In this document: positions 9,409-20,159 of the stretch, one piece after another
How positions within the stretch are numbered: position 1 is the stretch's first letter
Layout of the letters: every line of letters starts with the position of its first letter
Assembly: GCA_900313015.1 (NCBI GenBank)
Contig: OMPR01000015.1
Span: 124,001 to 188,000, forward strand
DNA length: 64,000 nt
Source: Rhodobacteraceae bacterium EL53
Lineage (GTDB): Bacteria; Pseudomonadota; Alphaproteobacteria; Rhodobacterales; Rhodobacteraceae
Direction: 5' to 3'
The notes under the pieces: generated by a model
The model's database searches: none
What the model was told of the DNA's origin: nothing
Seen by the model: the letters and a program-made list of their open reading frames with translations, nothing else
Program-made: the position numbers and the translations under genes

Positions 9409-11040
9409 TCAGTTTGCTTGGCGACGCAGGAAGGCAGGAATTTCGATGCGATCCTGCTCTGGGTCGTTTTCCTCGTACTGAGGTGCCGTTGCGTCAGCCT
9501 GGCGCATCATCGGTTGATGACGCGCGGGGGCTGCCGCCGGCGCAGGCGTATCTGCGGCGTGGCCGGTCATGCGATCGATCAAGCGGTTGAATCCGGAGCG
9601 CGAAGGCTTGCCATGTGCGTCGACTTGCGTCTGATGTCCCTGCTGCGGCGCAGAGGGTACTTTTTGCACGGCGGCCTGAAGACGCTGAGCGGCTTCGGGG
9701 GAAACGGTGCCAGGTGCGGGGGCGCGCGGTGCGACGAATGTCTCGACCTCGGGCTCCATCATCTGTTGCTGCTGCGGCTCAGGTGCAAATTGCTGCGGCT
9801 GATACGCTGGCATTGGCAGACCGTCATCACCCATGGGTTCCTGATCGACAGGTTCAAAGATGTCTTCGCCCAGATCCTGCGCGGCGACTTCTTCGACTTC
9901 CATGCCAGCAAACAGGCTGGGTTCTTCGGCCACTTCGGCTGTCTGTACCATCGCGGGCTGCTCAAGTGTCAGCGGTGCTGCGGTAGGTGCGGGCTGAACT
10001 TCTTCGGCTGCAACCTTCTGCTTGAGCGGAGCGGACATCGGGCGACGCGGGGCTGGCATATCGCCAACCATTTCCGAGGCTTCGATACCGGTGGCAACAA
10101 CGCTGACGCGCATCATGCCTTCCATATTGGTATCCAATGTCGAACCAACGATGATGTTCGCCTCTGGGTCGACTTCCTCGCGGATGCGGTTGGCCGCTTC
10201 GTCCAGTTCGAACAATGTCAGATCGTGCGAGCCGGTGATGTTGATCAGAACACCACGTGCGCCGCTGAGGCTGATTTCGTCCAGCAACGGGTTGGCGATC
10301 GCCTTTTCGGCGGCCTGCGTGGCGCGATCTTCGCCTTCGCCTTCGCCGGTGCCCATCATCGCTTTGCCCATCTCGTCCATGACGGAGCGGACATCTGCAA
10401 AGTCGAGGTTGATCAGGCCGGGACGGACCATCAGATCGGTCACACCTTTGACGCCCTGATACAGAACATCATCGGCCATAGAGAAGGCTTCGGTGAAGGT
10501 GGTTTTTTCGTTCGCCAGTCGGAACAGGTTCTGGTTGGGGATGATGATCAGCGTGTCGACGACCTTTTGCAGGGCATCAACCCCGTCTTCGGCCTGACGC
10601 ATCCGCTTGGCACCTTCGAACTGGAAGGGCTTGGTGACAACACCAACAGTCAGAACGCCCAACTCACGCGCCGCTTGCGCGATGATGGGGGCAGCGCCAG
10701 TTCCGGTGCCACCGCCCATACCAGCGGTGATGAAGCACATGTGCGCGCCCGCCAGATGGTCAACGATCTGTTCAATGCTTTCTTCGGCGGCTGCGGCCCC
10801 GACGGAGGCACGCGCGCCGGCGCCCAGTCCTTCGGTGACTTTTACACCAAGCTGCACCCGGCTGTCCGAGCGGCTTTGCTGCAGCGCCTGTGCGTCTGTG
10901 TTGGCCACGACGAAATCAACGCCGTCCAACTCTTTCTCAATCATATTGTTGACGGCATTACCGCCAGCCCCGCCGACCCCAAACACGGTAATCCGAGGTT
11001 TCAAGTCGTCCTGTCCGGGCATCGAAAGGTTCAATGTCAT
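9409..11040 (-). CDS. ftsZ: Cell division GTPase FtsZ
   Basis: The tubulin-like GTPase that forms the Z ring. It has 543 residues. The GTP-binding motif [13 protein letters not shown] and the T7 loop region ([11 protein letters not shown]) are plain. The globular domain ends near residue 320 and is followed by a linker of about 200 residues rich in Pro, Gln, Ala and Glu, then the conserved C-terminal peptide [13 protein letters not shown] that binds FtsA and other partners. Long linkers are usual in Alphaproteobacteria compared with about 50 residues in E. coli. It follows ftsA after a 420-bp gap, so it is likely transcribed at least in part from its own promoter. Confidence 0.97.
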   Translation of the reverse strand: MTLNLSMPGQDDLKPRITVFGVGGAGGNAVNNMIEKELDGVDFVVANTDAQALQQSRSDSRVQLGVKVTEGLGAGARASVGAAAAEESIEQIVDHLAGAHMCFITAGMGGGTGTGAAPIIAQAARELGVLTVGVVTKPFQFEGAKRMRQAEDGVDALQKVVDTLIIIPNQNLFRLANEKTTFTEAFSMADDVLYQGVKGVTDLMVRPGLINLDFADVRSVMDEMGKAMMGTGEGEGEDRATQAAEKAIANPLLDEISLSGARGVLINITGSHDLTLFELDEAANRIREEVDPEANIIVGSTLDTNMEGMMRVSVVATGIEASEMVGDMPAPRRPMSAPLKQKVAAEEVQPAPTAAPLTLEQPAMVQTAEVAEEPSLFAGMEVEEVAAQDLGEDIFEPVDQEPMGDDGLPMPAYQPQQFAPEPQQQQMMEPEVETFVAPRAPAPGTVSPEAAQRLQAAVQKVPSAPQQGHQTQVDAHGKPSRSGFNRLIDRMTGHAADTPAPAAAPARHQPMMRQADATAPQYEENDPEQDRIEIPAFLRRQAN

Positions 11041-11460
11041 GCTCTGTCCGCCTGTTTTAGCGCCTGCACGGCGCGTGTTTTTATTACCTATCCACAGATA
11101 TCTTACCGTTCACAGCGTCAAACGTCACGCCAAAAACGCAAAAACGCCACAAAATATGGAAGTTTTCTATCCCGATCTGCGGGATTTCGCCGGTCTGCGC
11201 AGATCTAGCGGAAGTTCAGGCGGCAGACACAACACACGCCAACACCCCGATGGAAACACCGGGTGATTTTCTTAACTTTCGCTCTGGGGACCTGCTCGGC
11301 CCGAATGGCACCTCTTTGACGAGTGCCTGTTGAAATAAGCGTATCACGTCACAAAACGACTGTCACCACAGGACCGCGCAATTGACGCTCTTTATTTTGG
11401 GATAATACATCCAAAGCGCGAGTCATCTTCAGCCCGCGCCTGTTTTGGAGGTGAACCGGT
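11041..11460. other. Intergenic region upstream of ftsZ
   Basis: These 420 bp between ftsA and ftsZ carry no convincing gene. They presumably hold the ftsZ promoter on the minus strand. I see a CACCCGGTG-type inverted repeat near 11245-11265 but no recognisable CtrA full site (TTAA-N7-TTAA). Exact promoter elements cannot be assigned by eye. Confidence 0.5.
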
Positions 11461-12798
11461 TTACCAGTTGTCGCGGAACCATTTGACGGCGCGCTTGAGC
11501 GACCGGGCCGGGTATCTGTCGACCGGGATTTCAAAATCCCACCATTCATCCTGCGGATGCGCTGCAAACAAACTGAGGCCAACAGCGCTGGAAAAACCGG
11601 GGCCCGTTGCCGATTGCGGCAGGCCGTGGACGCGCAAGGGGCGGCCCAGTCGGACACGTTGCCCCAGAATGCGGCTTGCGAGCCCGTCCAGCCCCATGAT
11701 TTGGCTGCCGCCACCGGTCAGAACGATTTGCTGACTGGGGAGGTGTTCAAATCCAGCGGCATCCAGACGTGCGCGGACCTCTTCGAGGATTTCTTCGACC
11801 CGGGGACGCATGATGCCGATCAGTTCTGCCCGGCTTACCGTGCGCCGGTCATGTTCCCAATCACCTGTGTCGCCGCCAATGTCGATCATATCGCGATCAT
11901 CGGCACCGGTGGCATGCACCCCACCACAAAAGGTTTTGATCCGTTCCGCATTGGCCATCGGCACGCCCAGACCCATCGAAATATCGCTGGTGACGTGATC
12001 GCCGCCCATGCGCACGCTGTCCGCATAGATCATGTGTTTCTTCATGAAAATCGATACTGATGTCGATCCGCCGCCCATATCAATGCAGGCCGCGCCCAGT
12101 TCCTGTTCATCTTCGACCAAGGCGGAAATGCCCGACACATAGGCCGACGAGGCAATGCCCGCCAATTCCAGATCACAGCGTTTGATGCAGTGAATCAGGT
12201 TTTGGATCGATGCGCCATCGACGGTCAGCATATGCATGTCCACTGACAGCGACTGCCCCAGTTGACCGCGTGGATCAATCAGGCCCGAACGGTTATCGAG
12301 CGCAAAGTTCACCGGCTGGGCGTGCAGAACCTCGCGACCTGCCCCGTATTCAGGCACATCGCAGGCATTCAGCACCCGGCCGATTTCTGCCTCGGTCACG
12401 ACCTGCGTTTCCAATTCGACCTCGGCATCCAGACCATACGAACGCGGATTGGCACCAGAAAAACACGCGATCACGTGGTCAACACGGATTTCGGCCATCT
12501 TCTGCGCTGCCTGCAGGGCCGTGCGGATGGCGCGTTCGGTTTCCTGCATCGCAGTGACTTCGCCAAATTGTACGCCGCGCGAGCGGGTGGTGGCTGCGCC
12601 GATCACCCGAAACCCGGTCTGCCCGGCCATAGAACCAATCGAGTTGTCTTCGCTGAGGCGCGAGGTGCCATCAAAGCGCAAAACAAGGCAGGCAATCTTG
12701 GAACTGCCCACATCCAGAATAGCCACAACACCGCGCTGCATCGCCTGTTGACGCATCTGCCGCATGGCACGCTGAGACTGATAGAGATCCGTCATCAT
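11461..12798 (-). CDS. ftsA: Cell division protein FtsA
   Basis: An actin-like ATPase that anchors FtsZ to the membrane, about 445 residues. Seen: VAILDVGSSKIACLVLR (phosphate 1), an SHS2/1C subdomain, DMGGGSTSVSIF (phosphate 2), VLTGGGSQIMGLDGLA (adenosine motif), and a C-terminal basic amphipathic tail (RYPARSLKRAVKWFRDNW) that suits membrane binding. Two adjacent ATGs (12798 and 12795) can start the protein; a GTG at 12819 is less likely because it would overlap ftsQ by 17 bp. It is in the ddl-ftsQ-ftsA block of the dcw cluster. Confidence 0.95.
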   Translation of the reverse strand: MMTDLYQSQRAMRQMRQQAMQRGVVAILDVGSSKIACLVLRFDGTSRLSEDNSIGSMAGQTGFRVIGAATTRSRGVQFGEVTAMQETERAIRTALQAAQKMAEIRVDHVIACFSGANPRSYGLDAEVELETQVVTEAEIGRVLNACDVPEYGAGREVLHAQPVNFALDNRSGLIDPRGQLGQSLSVDMHMLTVDGASIQNLIHCIKRCDLELAGIASSAYVSGISALVEDEQELGAACIDMGGGSTSVSIFMKKHMIYADSVRMGGDHVTSDISMGLGVPMANAERIKTFCGGVHATGADDRDMIDIGGDTGDWEHDRRTVSRAELIGIMRPRVEEILEEVRARLDAAGFEHLPSQQIVLTGGGSQIMGLDGLASRILGQRVRLGRPLRVHGLPQSATGPGFSSAVGLSLFAAHPQDEWWDFEIPVDRYPARSLKRAVKWFRDNW

Positions 12799-12802
12799 AT
12801 CG

Positions 12803-13822
12803 TTACTGCCCAACCCCACCTGTTTTTCTGATCCGCCACCATTCTTCGACGGCGTTTTCGGTCATTCTAATCGTTGGTCGTGCGCCGATCCGCATGTCGA
12901 CGACGGCAACGTCCCGATCAAGCAAATCCTGCACTTCGCTGACGGCCAGCACGCGTTCCAGTGCCTGTACTGCCCGGTCGGTGGGCAGCATGATGCGTTG
13001 GCCCCGGTCCAGGACCACATCCCACCGCCGATTTCCCATCCGCTGCAATCCGCGCAGACGCTTGCCCAACGGCTGCGACGCGCGCAGCAGGGCCAGCGCC
13101 TCTTCGACTGCTTCGTCTGCGCCACCGCCAACAATCAAGGGCAGATCAGCGCGCGACGCGCGGGTCGGTATATCATCGACATGAGCGCCGGTGTGATCCA
13201 GAATTTCGATCCCATCACGAGTTCGCCACACAACGACGGGTTGGCGTTCAATCACATCGACCTGCAAAATCCCGCCGGGACGAACGCGTACCGCAGCCGT
13301 TTTGACCGGCGCGAGACCGGTGATGACATCGCGGATTTGTTCGACGTCCAGATCAAAAGAGCTGACGGGGAAATCCAATGGCACAACTTCGCGGATGTCT
13401 TCGGCCAGATTCTGCCCTGCCCCGTCGATGGCCATGAGGTTGACCATGAATTCGGGGCGTTCTTGAATAGAGGCGCGGATATCACCCACAAAGGCGTCCA
13501 GTGCATCGCGGCGTTTTTCACTGGCGAGAAAGCCGCTGCCGATTGCAAAGACCAGACAAAAGGGAATGCCGATGCGCAATCCAAGCCGAATGCCCGGTGT
13601 CAGCATCCAGCGCTGCACGCGATAGCTTAGCCGCGAGGGAGCCGGGTCAGAGCGTTTGCCGGGGGTCTTGGCCAAACCACCTGCATTCAACCGAAAACGC
13701 GCGCGGCTTTCGTCAGTGGCGTTGGCATTTTCACCGCTTTCGAATTCTGCGTCTGTCTTTGCGAGGTCGCGGGACCCAAAAAACCCACGCGGAACTAGGC
13801 TAAACCGTTTCAACGATGGCAC
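12803..13822 (-). CDS. ftsQ: Cell division protein FtsQ (GTG start)
   Basis: A bitopic inner-membrane divisome protein, 339 residues, linking early and late division proteins in the periplasm. It has a cytoplasmic arm of about 90 residues, one membrane segment (IGIPFCLVFAIGSGFLA), a POTRA domain (FPVSSFDLDVEQIRDVI) and a beta domain. The GTG at 13822 is preferred because GGAGG lies 7 bp upstream. It overlaps the end of ddl by 13 bp, which suggests translational coupling. Confidence 0.93.
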   Translation of the reverse strand: MPSLKRFSLVPRGFFGSRDLAKTDAEFESGENANATDESRARFRLNAGGLAKTPGKRSDPAPSRLSYRVQRWMLTPGIRLGLRIGIPFCLVFAIGSGFLASEKRRDALDAFVGDIRASIQERPEFMVNLMAIDGAGQNLAEDIREVVPLDFPVSSFDLDVEQIRDVITGLAPVKTAAVRVRPGGILQVDVIERQPVVVWRTRDGIEILDHTGAHVDDIPTRASRADLPLIVGGGADEAVEEALALLRASQPLGKRLRGLQRMGNRRWDVVLDRGQRIMLPTDRAVQALERVLAVSEVQDLLDRDVAVVDMRIGARPTIRMTENAVEEWWRIRKTGGVGQ

Positions 13823-14730
13823 GAGGCATCCTCCACCATCCAGGCGCACAACTGGCCGAAAGTCATGCCAAGCTCACCGGCCTGTTCAGGCACCAGCGAG
13901 GTTGGGGTCATGCCAGGTTGTGTGTTTGTTTCAAGCAGATACAGACCAGCCGCGCCGCGGGCTTCATCCCAGCGGAAATCGGTCCGGCTGGCGCCGCGAC
14001 ATCCCAGCACCTGATGCGCGCGCAGAGCGTAATCAAGGCAGAGATCAAAGATATCCTGCGGGATGTTGGCAGGGATTTCGTGACGCGATCCGCCGGGGGC
14101 ATATTTTGCCTCGTAGTCATACCAGCCGTCTACGAAAATTTCGGTCACGGACACGGGCTTGTCGCCCACCACCGTGGTGGTCAGCTCGCGGCCCGGCACA
14201 TAGGTTTCCACCATGACTTCGGCGGGCATGTGCGGTTCCAGCTTGGGCGGGCCATTGGCGGCCTCGTGTACGATATAGATCCCGACCGAGGACCCTTCGC
14301 TGTTTGGTTTCACCACATAGGGTGGGTCCAGAACATGGCTTTCTTCGACCAGATGTTTTTCGACAATGACGCTGTCGGCAACGGGTAAACCGGCGGCGCG
14401 AAACACTTCTTTGGAACGCTGTTTGTCCATCGCCAGCGCAGAGGCCAAAACACCAGAGTGGGTATAGGGCAGGCCCAGCCATTCCAGCATGCCCTGCACA
14501 CAGCCGTCTTCACCCCAACGGCCATGCAGCGCGTTGAACACAACGTCCGGTTTGATTTCCTGTAGTCGGGCATAAAGATCTGGTCCAGCATCCAGCTCGA
14601 CCACTTCAAACCCTTCTCCCCGCAAAGCGGTTGCGCATTCACGCCCACTGGACAGAGATACCTCGCGTTCAGCAGAGGGTCCGCCCATTAAAACCGCCAC
14701 TTTTGGGGGTGTCTCGCTCGACTGACCCAC
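13810..14730 (-). CDS. ddl: D-alanine--D-alanine ligase
   Basis: An ATP-grasp enzyme joining two D-Ala for the peptidoglycan stem peptide, 306 residues (DdlB length). Motifs: VAVLMGGPSAEREVSL at the N-terminus, VFNALHGRWGEDG, PYVVKPNSEGSSVGIY in the ATP-grasp lid, and LLETNTQPGMTPTSL with the metal-binding Glu and Asn. The start is a GTG with GAGG 8 bp upstream. It lies between murB (107-bp gap) and ftsQ (overlapping). Confidence 0.95.
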   Translation of the reverse strand: MGQSSETPPKVAVLMGGPSAEREVSLSSGRECATALRGEGFEVVELDAGPDLYARLQEIKPDVVFNALHGRWGEDGCVQGMLEWLGLPYTHSGVLASALAMDKQRSKEVFRAAGLPVADSVIVEKHLVEESHVLDPPYVVKPNSEGSSVGIYIVHEAANGPPKLEPHMPAEVMVETYVPGRELTTTVVGDKPVSVTEIFVDGWYDYEAKYAPGGSRHEIPANIPQDIFDLCLDYALRAHQVLGCRGASRTDFRWDEARGAAGLYLLETNTQPGMTPTSLVPEQAGELGMTFGQLCAWMVEDASCHR

Positions 14731-14837
14731 GACAAGTGCCTCAATGTCCCCGGGCCTTATTTTGCTGGCCCGTCTGGTTTATTTTCCCTCATACCGCGCC
14801 CTGAAAATCGTGCCTGTCGGGTCTTGCGGTTGGGGTA

Positions 14838-15761
14838 TTATTTGGTTTGCGGATCACCGACCCGCATGATTTCCCACTCTAGCTTGATCCCGCTGGAATC
14901 GTAAACCTTTTTTCGCACCTCTTCGCCGAGCTGTTCCAGATCTGCAGCAGTTGCATCCCCGGTATTGATCATGAAGTTGGAGTGCTTTTCGCTCATCTGC
15001 GCCCCGCCTTTGCGTGCGCCGCGCAGGCCAGCGTCGTCGATTACCTTCCACGCTTTCAGGTCGTGCACGTCATCCGCGTGTCCGGTTGACGAGAACCCGG
15101 CTGGGTTGCGGAACGTTGATCCGGCGCTGCGGTCCTTGGTCGGCTGAGTGTCATTTCGCTTTTGCAGCTGCGCCTCCATCCGGGCGTGCAGCGCTTGCGG
15201 GTCACCTGCTGGGGCTTTGAACGTGGCCGAGACCAAGACCGCGCCATCGGGAAACTCAGTTTGACGATACTGGAAGGACAGGTCGTCGGGGCCGAGGGTG
15301 TGCAGCGCGCCGTCGCGTGTGACGATTGTCGTCGTCTGGAACACATCAGCGGTGTAGAGCCCATAGCACCCTGCATTCATCCGCACCGCGCCCCCAATCG
15401 AGCCGGGGATTGTGCGCAGGAATGTCAGGTCAAGACCCGCGTCTGCGGCTTTGCGTGCCACATGCGCATCCAGCGCCGCCGCACCAGCGGTGACGGTATC
15501 GCCCTCCACTTCGATCCCGTTGAACCCACGGCCCAATCGGATCACCACCGCGCGCAACCCGCCATCGCGCACGATCAGGTTAGAGCCGACGCCCATGGGA
15601 AACACATCGATCTCGGGCGATAGCTGGCGCAGGAAAGCTTGCAGGTCTTCGACATCTGCAGGTTGGAACAGAAAATCCGCCGGACCCCCTACGCGCATCC
15701 AAGTCAGGTCTGACAGGTCCCGGTTCGGGGTCAGTTTTCCGCGCACCTCTGGCAGATTCAT
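14838..15761 (-). CDS. murB: UDP-N-acetylenolpyruvoylglucosamine reductase MurB
   Basis: An FAD enzyme reducing UDP-GlcNAc-enolpyruvate to UDP-MurNAc, 307 residues. Visible: [32 protein letters not shown] (FAD diphosphate contact), [17 protein letters not shown], and GSTFRNPAG with the catalytic Ser region. No insertion like that of type I E. coli MurB is seen, so this is the shorter type II form. The ATG has GGAGA 8 bp upstream. Confidence 0.95.
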   Translation of the reverse strand: MNLPEVRGKLTPNRDLSDLTWMRVGGPADFLFQPADVEDLQAFLRQLSPEIDVFPMGVGSNLIVRDGGLRAVVIRLGRGFNGIEVEGDTVTAGAAALDAHVARKAADAGLDLTFLRTIPGSIGGAVRMNAGCYGLYTADVFQTTTIVTRDGALHTLGPDDLSFQYRQTEFPDGAVLVSATFKAPAGDPQALHARMEAQLQKRNDTQPTKDRSAGSTFRNPAGFSSTGHADDVHDLKAWKVIDDAGLRGARKGGAQMSEKHSNFMINTGDATAADLEQLGEEVRKKVYDSSGIKLEWEIMRVGDPQTK

Positions 15762-15839
15762 CAGTTTGTTCTCCGCTTGCCGAGCCTATTGTGTGCCCGG
15801 AAACCATAATTCAACTAACGGATCAAGCGTCGCCCGCCG

Positions 15840-16085
15840 TCACAAGAACCGCTTGCGCAGCCATCGACCCAGATAAATCACCGGCCAACGTAAAATCCAC
15901 ATGCCCGCGAGCAACACCACAAGACCAGCCCACGGCCCGTTTTCGTAGGTGACATAGCCCACCAACGGGATGCCAATCGCGATCAGCACATAGGCGCGAC
16001 GCCAATGATTGTCTTTGCTGGGCGTCATTGCCAAGACATTGGCCACCACAGCCCAAACACAAGCAAGGATCAGCGAGAGGGTCAC
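15840..16085 (-). CDS. DUF2484 small membrane protein (second copy)
   Basis: An 81-residue protein starting at a GTG that overlaps the stop of the upstream small gene by 4 nt (GTGA). It reads MTLSLILACVWAVVANVLAM and has two to three hydrophobic segments ending in a basic tail (LGRWLRKRFL). It aligns along its length with the neighbouring 90-residue protein: both start with an [LI]L-A-x[LV]W segment, share an AM-x-P turn and end in a [YL]-x-RKW-type basic stretch. This indicates a tandem duplication. The family, DUF2484, is known from Rhodobacterales dcw clusters; its function is unknown. Confidence 0.72.
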   Translation of the reverse strand: MTLSLILACVWAVVANVLAMTPSKDNHWRRAYVLIAIGIPLVGYVTYENGPWAGLVVLLAGMWILRWPVIYLGRWLRKRFL

Positions 16086-16354
16086 AGGTCGGCCTCGTCC
16101 CCAGCAAATTCCGGTGTTCCCCGGCCCGTCCATTTGCGCGCGTAATAGCGCAGTGGATTGCGGAACATCGACACAAAGGCAACAAACGCGCCGATCCCGA
16201 CAACCCATCCGAATTGATAGCCCAGTATCCCGATCAGGACCGGGGCCAGCGCCAACAGGATACTGCCCGGCAGAAATTGGTGCCGCATCGGCAGCATTGC
16301 CACACAGGTTGCAGCCAAAACCCACAAGGAAGCCAGGAGGATGGCCAGATTCAT
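16082..16354 (-). CDS. DUF2484 small membrane protein (first copy)
   Basis: A 90-residue protein (MNLAILLASLWVLAATCVAM...) with three likely membrane segments and a hydrophilic, acidic C-terminus. It lies 4 bp downstream of murC and is coupled by a 4-nt overlap to a paralogous 81-residue gene. Its place between murC and murB suggests a cell-envelope role, but this is inference from position only. Confidence 0.75.
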   Translation of the reverse strand: MNLAILLASLWVLAATCVAMLPMRHQFLPGSILLALAPVLIGILGYQFGWVVGIGAFVAFVSMFRNPLRYYARKWTGRGTPEFAGDEADL

Positions 16355-16358
16355 CGTC

Positions 16359-17756
16359 TTAGTCCTTTAGACGTGCTGGCAGGGCATTGGCCCAAGCGCT
16401 GATAGTACCGGCGCCGAGACAGACAACCATATCGCCCGGTTGCGCCTGTTCGCGGACCAGCTGTTCGAGATCATCCTCGGTCATCAGGGCGCTGGCCTGA
16501 CGGTGGCCGTGGCGGATCAAACCGGCGACCAGAGCATCGCGGTCCGCGCCTTCGATGTGATCTTCGCCTGCGGCGAAAACCTCGGCGATGGCGACCACAT
16601 CTGCCTCGTTAAAGCAGGCACAGAAATCTTCGAACAGGTTGGACAGGCGCGAATAGCGGTGCGGCTGGTGTACGGCAATGACGCGCCCTTCGGTGGCTTG
16701 ACGCGCGGCTTTGAGCACAGCGGCGATTTCAACCGGGTGATGGCCGTAGTCATCAATGATGGTGACACCGTTGATTTCGCCGACTTTGGTAAAGCGGCGG
16801 TTGACGCCGCCAAAGTTGGCCAGAGCTTCGCGGATTTCATCGGCCTTCATGCCGAGATGACGGGCAACGGCCACCGCTGACAGAGCGTTCGAGACGTTGT
16901 GATCACCGGGCATCGGCAGGGTGCAACCTTCGATCACGAGATCTTCGTGATGCAGGTGAATGTCGAAATGCGCGACGCCCTTCTTATAGGTCAGGTTCAC
17001 GGCGCGCACGTCGGCCTGTGCATTGAACCCATAGGTGCGCACGCGACGGTCCGAAATCCGCCCGACCAGAGCCTGCACTTCGGCGTGGTCCGTGCAGCAA
17101 ACAGCCAGACCGTAGAACGGCAGGTTCGACACGAATTCATAGAACCCTTCGCGCAATTTGTCGAAATCGCCCCAGTGTTCCATGTGTTCGGGATCGATGT
17201 TGGTGACGATGGCGATGGTGGCGGGCAAGCGGTTGAACGAGCCGTCGGATTCATCGGCCTCGACCACCATCCATTCGCCCTGCCCCATGCGGGCATTCGA
17301 GCCATAGGCGTGAATGATGCCGCCGTTGATCACGGTCGGGTCAAAGCCCCCCGCGACCATCAGTTCAGCCATCATCGTGGTTGTGGTGGTTTTGCCATGC
17401 GTTCCCGCAATCGCAATGTTGGATTTCAGGCGCATCAGCTCGGCGAGCATATCGGCCCGGCGCACCACTGGCAGGCCTTGCGTGCGGGCCCCGTCCAATT
17501 CGGGGTTGCCCGGTTTGATTGCGGTTGAAACCACAACAACAGCCGCCCCGTCCAGATTTTCAGCCGATTGACCAACAAAGATCCGTGCGCCGTGTTCGGC
17601 CAGACGGTCAGTGATTTTCGATGCCTTGAGGTCCGAGCCCTGCACTTGATAGCCGAGGTTCAGCAACACTTCGGCGATGCCCGACATACCAATGCCGCCA
17701 ATGCCGACAAAATGGATCGCGCCAACATCGGTGGGCAGTTTGGTTGCAGGGGTCAT
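16359..17756 (-). CDS. murC: UDP-N-acetylmuramate--L-alanine ligase MurC
   Basis: The cytosolic Mur ligase adding L-Ala to UDP-MurNAc, 465 residues. It has the MurC N-terminal Rossmann motif [18 protein letters not shown], the ATP motif [18 protein letters not shown], and [14 protein letters not shown] in the C-terminal domain. Its ATG overlaps the murG stop as ATGA, so the two are translationally coupled. Confidence 0.97.
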   Translation of the reverse strand: MTPATKLPTDVGAIHFVGIGGIGMSGIAEVLLNLGYQVQGSDLKASKITDRLAEHGARIFVGQSAENLDGAAVVVVSTAIKPGNPELDGARTQGLPVVRRADMLAELMRLKSNIAIAGTHGKTTTTTMMAELMVAGGFDPTVINGGIIHAYGSNARMGQGEWMVVEADESDGSFNRLPATIAIVTNIDPEHMEHWGDFDKLREGFYEFVSNLPFYGLAVCCTDHAEVQALVGRISDRRVRTYGFNAQADVRAVNLTYKKGVAHFDIHLHHEDLVIEGCTLPMPGDHNVSNALSAVAVARHLGMKADEIREALANFGGVNRRFTKVGEINGVTIIDDYGHHPVEIAAVLKAARQATEGRVIAVHQPHRYSRLSNLFEDFCACFNEADVVAIAEVFAAGEDHIEGADRDALVAGLIRHGHRQASALMTEDDLEQLVREQAQPGDMVVCLGAGTISAWANALPARLKD

Positions 17757-18850
17757 GCGGTTTCCTCTTGGGCCAGATCTTCGACGAGTGAGACCAAACG
17801 CGCCGTCGCATCCGGGACGCCGACACTTAGGGCAGCGTTGGACATCTGCAAAGCAGCGTTTGGGTTGGTTAGAACTGCGGTGATTTGCTCTGCCAGTGTT
17901 TTGGAGTCAAGGGCGCGTTCGGGGATCATAATTGCGGCGTTGGCTTCGACCAAACCACGGGCGTTGGCGGTTTGGTGATCCCCTGTTGCAGCGGCGTAAG
18001 GGATCAAAACAGAGGGCCGACCGATGATGGAGATGTCTGCCACACTAGAGGCCCCTGCCCGGCTGATCACCAGCTGAGCCTCGGACATGCGGCGGGGCAC
18101 GTCCTGAAAGAAGGGTTTCACATCTGCGCTGATGCCGTGATCGGCGTAAAAGGCCGTGACGCGTTCGTGGTCTTCTTCACGGGCTTGATGGGCCACGCGC
18201 ACATATTGGCGCAGATCAGCCGGGAGATTTGCAATCGCTTCGGGCACAACATCGCTGAGGATGCGGGCCCCTTGGCTGCCGCCCATCACGAGGATGGACA
18301 TGGGGTAGTCACCGGGGGTGATATACCCGGCACCTGCGCGTTCCAACACTGCGGCGCGCACTGGATTGCCGACATATCCTGCCTCGACCCCATCAGGAAC
18401 ATCTGTGGGCCATGTGCCACAGGCCACACCCGCGACGCGTTTGGCAAAAAGTTTATTCACCTTGCCCAGCACACCGTTTTGTTCGTGGATCATACGGGGC
18501 AGTTTCATCAGCGTAGCCGCGCCCAGTGCAGGGATCGATGGGTATCCGCCAAAACCGACAACCACATCGGGTTTATCGCGAAAGAACTGCCATGCCATAC
18601 CAACGACACCCGCCAGAATACGCGGGGCAACCATGGCTTTGGCCAAGATCCCGCCCCGCGCGAAGGTCGCGCTGGAGACTTGGACGATTTCGGTCGTGTG
18701 GGGAAACCCGCCGGTGTAGCGCGCACCACGCGCGTCGGTAGACAAGCGCACCCGCCAGCCTTTTTTCAACATTGCTTCGGCCAGCGCCTGCGCCGGGAAC
18801 ATGTGTCCGCCGGTGCCGCCTGCCGCAATCAACAGATATTTCTGCTTCAT
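17753..18850 (-). CDS. murG: Undecaprenyl-PP-MurNAc-pentapeptide GlcNAc transferase MurG
   Basis: A membrane-associated GT28 glycosyltransferase that converts lipid I to lipid II, 365 residues. Motifs: [19 protein letters not shown] at the N-terminus, [30 protein letters not shown] opening the C-terminal domain, and [23 protein letters not shown] for the donor site. It lies 14 bp after ftsW and overlaps murC. Confidence 0.97.
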   Translation of the reverse strand: MKQKYLLIAAGGTGGHMFPAQALAEAMLKKGWRVRLSTDARGARYTGGFPHTTEIVQVSSATFARGGILAKAMVAPRILAGVVGMAWQFFRDKPDVVVGFGGYPSIPALGAATLMKLPRMIHEQNGVLGKVNKLFAKRVAGVACGTWPTDVPDGVEAGYVGNPVRAAVLERAGAGYITPGDYPMSILVMGGSQGARILSDVVPEAIANLPADLRQYVRVAHQAREEDHERVTAFYADHGISADVKPFFQDVPRRMSEAQLVISRAGASSVADISIIGRPSVLIPYAAATGDHQTANARGLVEANAAIMIPERALDSKTLAEQITAVLTNPNAALQMSNAALSVGVPDATARLVSLVEDLAQEETA

Positions 18851-18864
18851 CGTTCCCGCCTAGA

Positions 18865-20028
18865 TTATCCGCGTCCGCGGAGGAAATCGCCCAATTCGCC
18901 CTGGGGTCGTGTTCGCGTAAACGCCAACAGCATTCCAAGTCCAATTCCGCCTGCAATCAGCGACGAGCCGCCATAGCTGACAAAGGGCAAGGTCATGCCT
19001 TTGGCGGGCAGCAACCGCACAGCGACGCCCATGTTGATCATCGCCTGAACCCCGAACATGCAGGCCAGACCCGTTCCGGCCAACCGAATGAACGGATCGC
19101 GTTCGCGCATAAGCCGCAACAGCGAACGCACAACAACCAAAGCGTAGAGCAGGATAATGATCAGCACCAGAACGAGGCCGTATTCTTCGGCTGCGACGGC
19201 CACGATGAAATCGGTGTGCGCATCCGGGAGCGACCATTTCACCTGCCCCTCGCCGACGCCAACGCCGAACAAACCGCCTTCGCGGATCGCGTTGGTGGCA
19301 TAGCCAAGCTGTGTGGTGGGATCGACATCAGGGTTCAGGAACCCATCAATACGGCGTGCAAAATGTTCGGAGCTGGAATAGGCGACCATGCCGCCCATCA
19401 CCACCACGCCAGCCATGGCAACCAGCAACAGCATCGGGGCCCCGGCGACGAAATACATCACGCCCCAGCCGAACAGAACAAGGCTGGCCTGACCAAAATC
19501 GGGCTGCATCACCAGCATCGCCACAATCGCCATGCACAGCGCAAAGGACCACAATTTACCCGGCGGGCCGTTGATTTCCTGGCTCGAGGCAAACAGCCAA
19601 GCCGCGACAACCACAAAGCCGGGTTTCAGAAATTCAGAGGGCTGGAGCGAGGCAAATCCAAGCGAATACCACCGCACAGCCCCTTTGCCGAAATCAGTCC
19701 CCAAGACGGGCAGCAGCGCCAGCGCAATAAACGAGACCAAAAAGCCCAGCACGGCCAGACGGCGCACCAGAACGGGCGACATCATAGAGGTAAACAGCAT
19801 GGCCAACAAAGCAACGCCGCCAAAGAACGCCTGACGTTCTACATAGTGAAACGGGTCAAAGTTGTTACGTGACGCCAAGGGGGGCGATGCCGCAAGCCCC
19901 AAGAGCAACCCAATGCCAAACAGGATCAACACGCAGGACATCGTCAACTTGTCCAGAGTCCGCCACCATTTTGGAAGAACAGGTTCGCCGCCCCTATCAG
20001 GGACCACGCCATAGACCATCTCAGTCAT
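18865..20028 (-). CDS. ftsW: Peptidoglycan polymerase/lipid II protein FtsW (SEDS family)
   Basis: A divisome SEDS glycosyltransferase with about ten membrane segments, 387 residues from the ATG at 20028 (MTEMVYGVVPDRGG). The frame is open further upstream to a TTG at 20097, but the family start and the ATG favour 20028. The conserved SEDS segments MQPDFGQASLVLFGWG and PFVSYGGSSLIAGGIGLGMLL are present. It is the first dcw gene after the three-gene insert at 20.2-23.2 kb, so it probably needs its own promoter in the 130 bp shared with the divergent flavoprotein gene. Confidence 0.95.
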   Translation of the reverse strand: MTEMVYGVVPDRGGEPVLPKWWRTLDKLTMSCVLILFGIGLLLGLAASPPLASRNNFDPFHYVERQAFFGGVALLAMLFTSMMSPVLVRRLAVLGFLVSFIALALLPVLGTDFGKGAVRWYSLGFASLQPSEFLKPGFVVVAAWLFASSQEINGPPGKLWSFALCMAIVAMLVMQPDFGQASLVLFGWGVMYFVAGAPMLLLVAMAGVVVMGGMVAYSSSEHFARRIDGFLNPDVDPTTQLGYATNAIREGGLFGVGVGEGQVKWSLPDAHTDFIVAVAAEEYGLVLVLIIILLYALVVVRSLLRLMRERDPFIRLAGTGLACMFGVQAMINMGVAVRLLPAKGMTLPFVSYGGSSLIAGGIGLGMLLAFTRTRPQGELGDFLRGRG

Positions 20029-20159
20029 GGGAATACCGCCACTATCTGCCTCGTAAAACGCCCCGTTATCGGGATCTGATTGCGACTCTACAGACAAAAA
20101 AGGAATCAGGCCACCCTCTTCCTCTTGCCATTGGCGGCAATCCGCGCCACGGGAGGGTC

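Noticed and set aside
9418-11208. 596-codon plus-strand frame opposite ftsZ
   Set aside because: A shadow of ftsZ produced by high G+C third positions; Cys/His/Gly-rich composition and no family resemblance.
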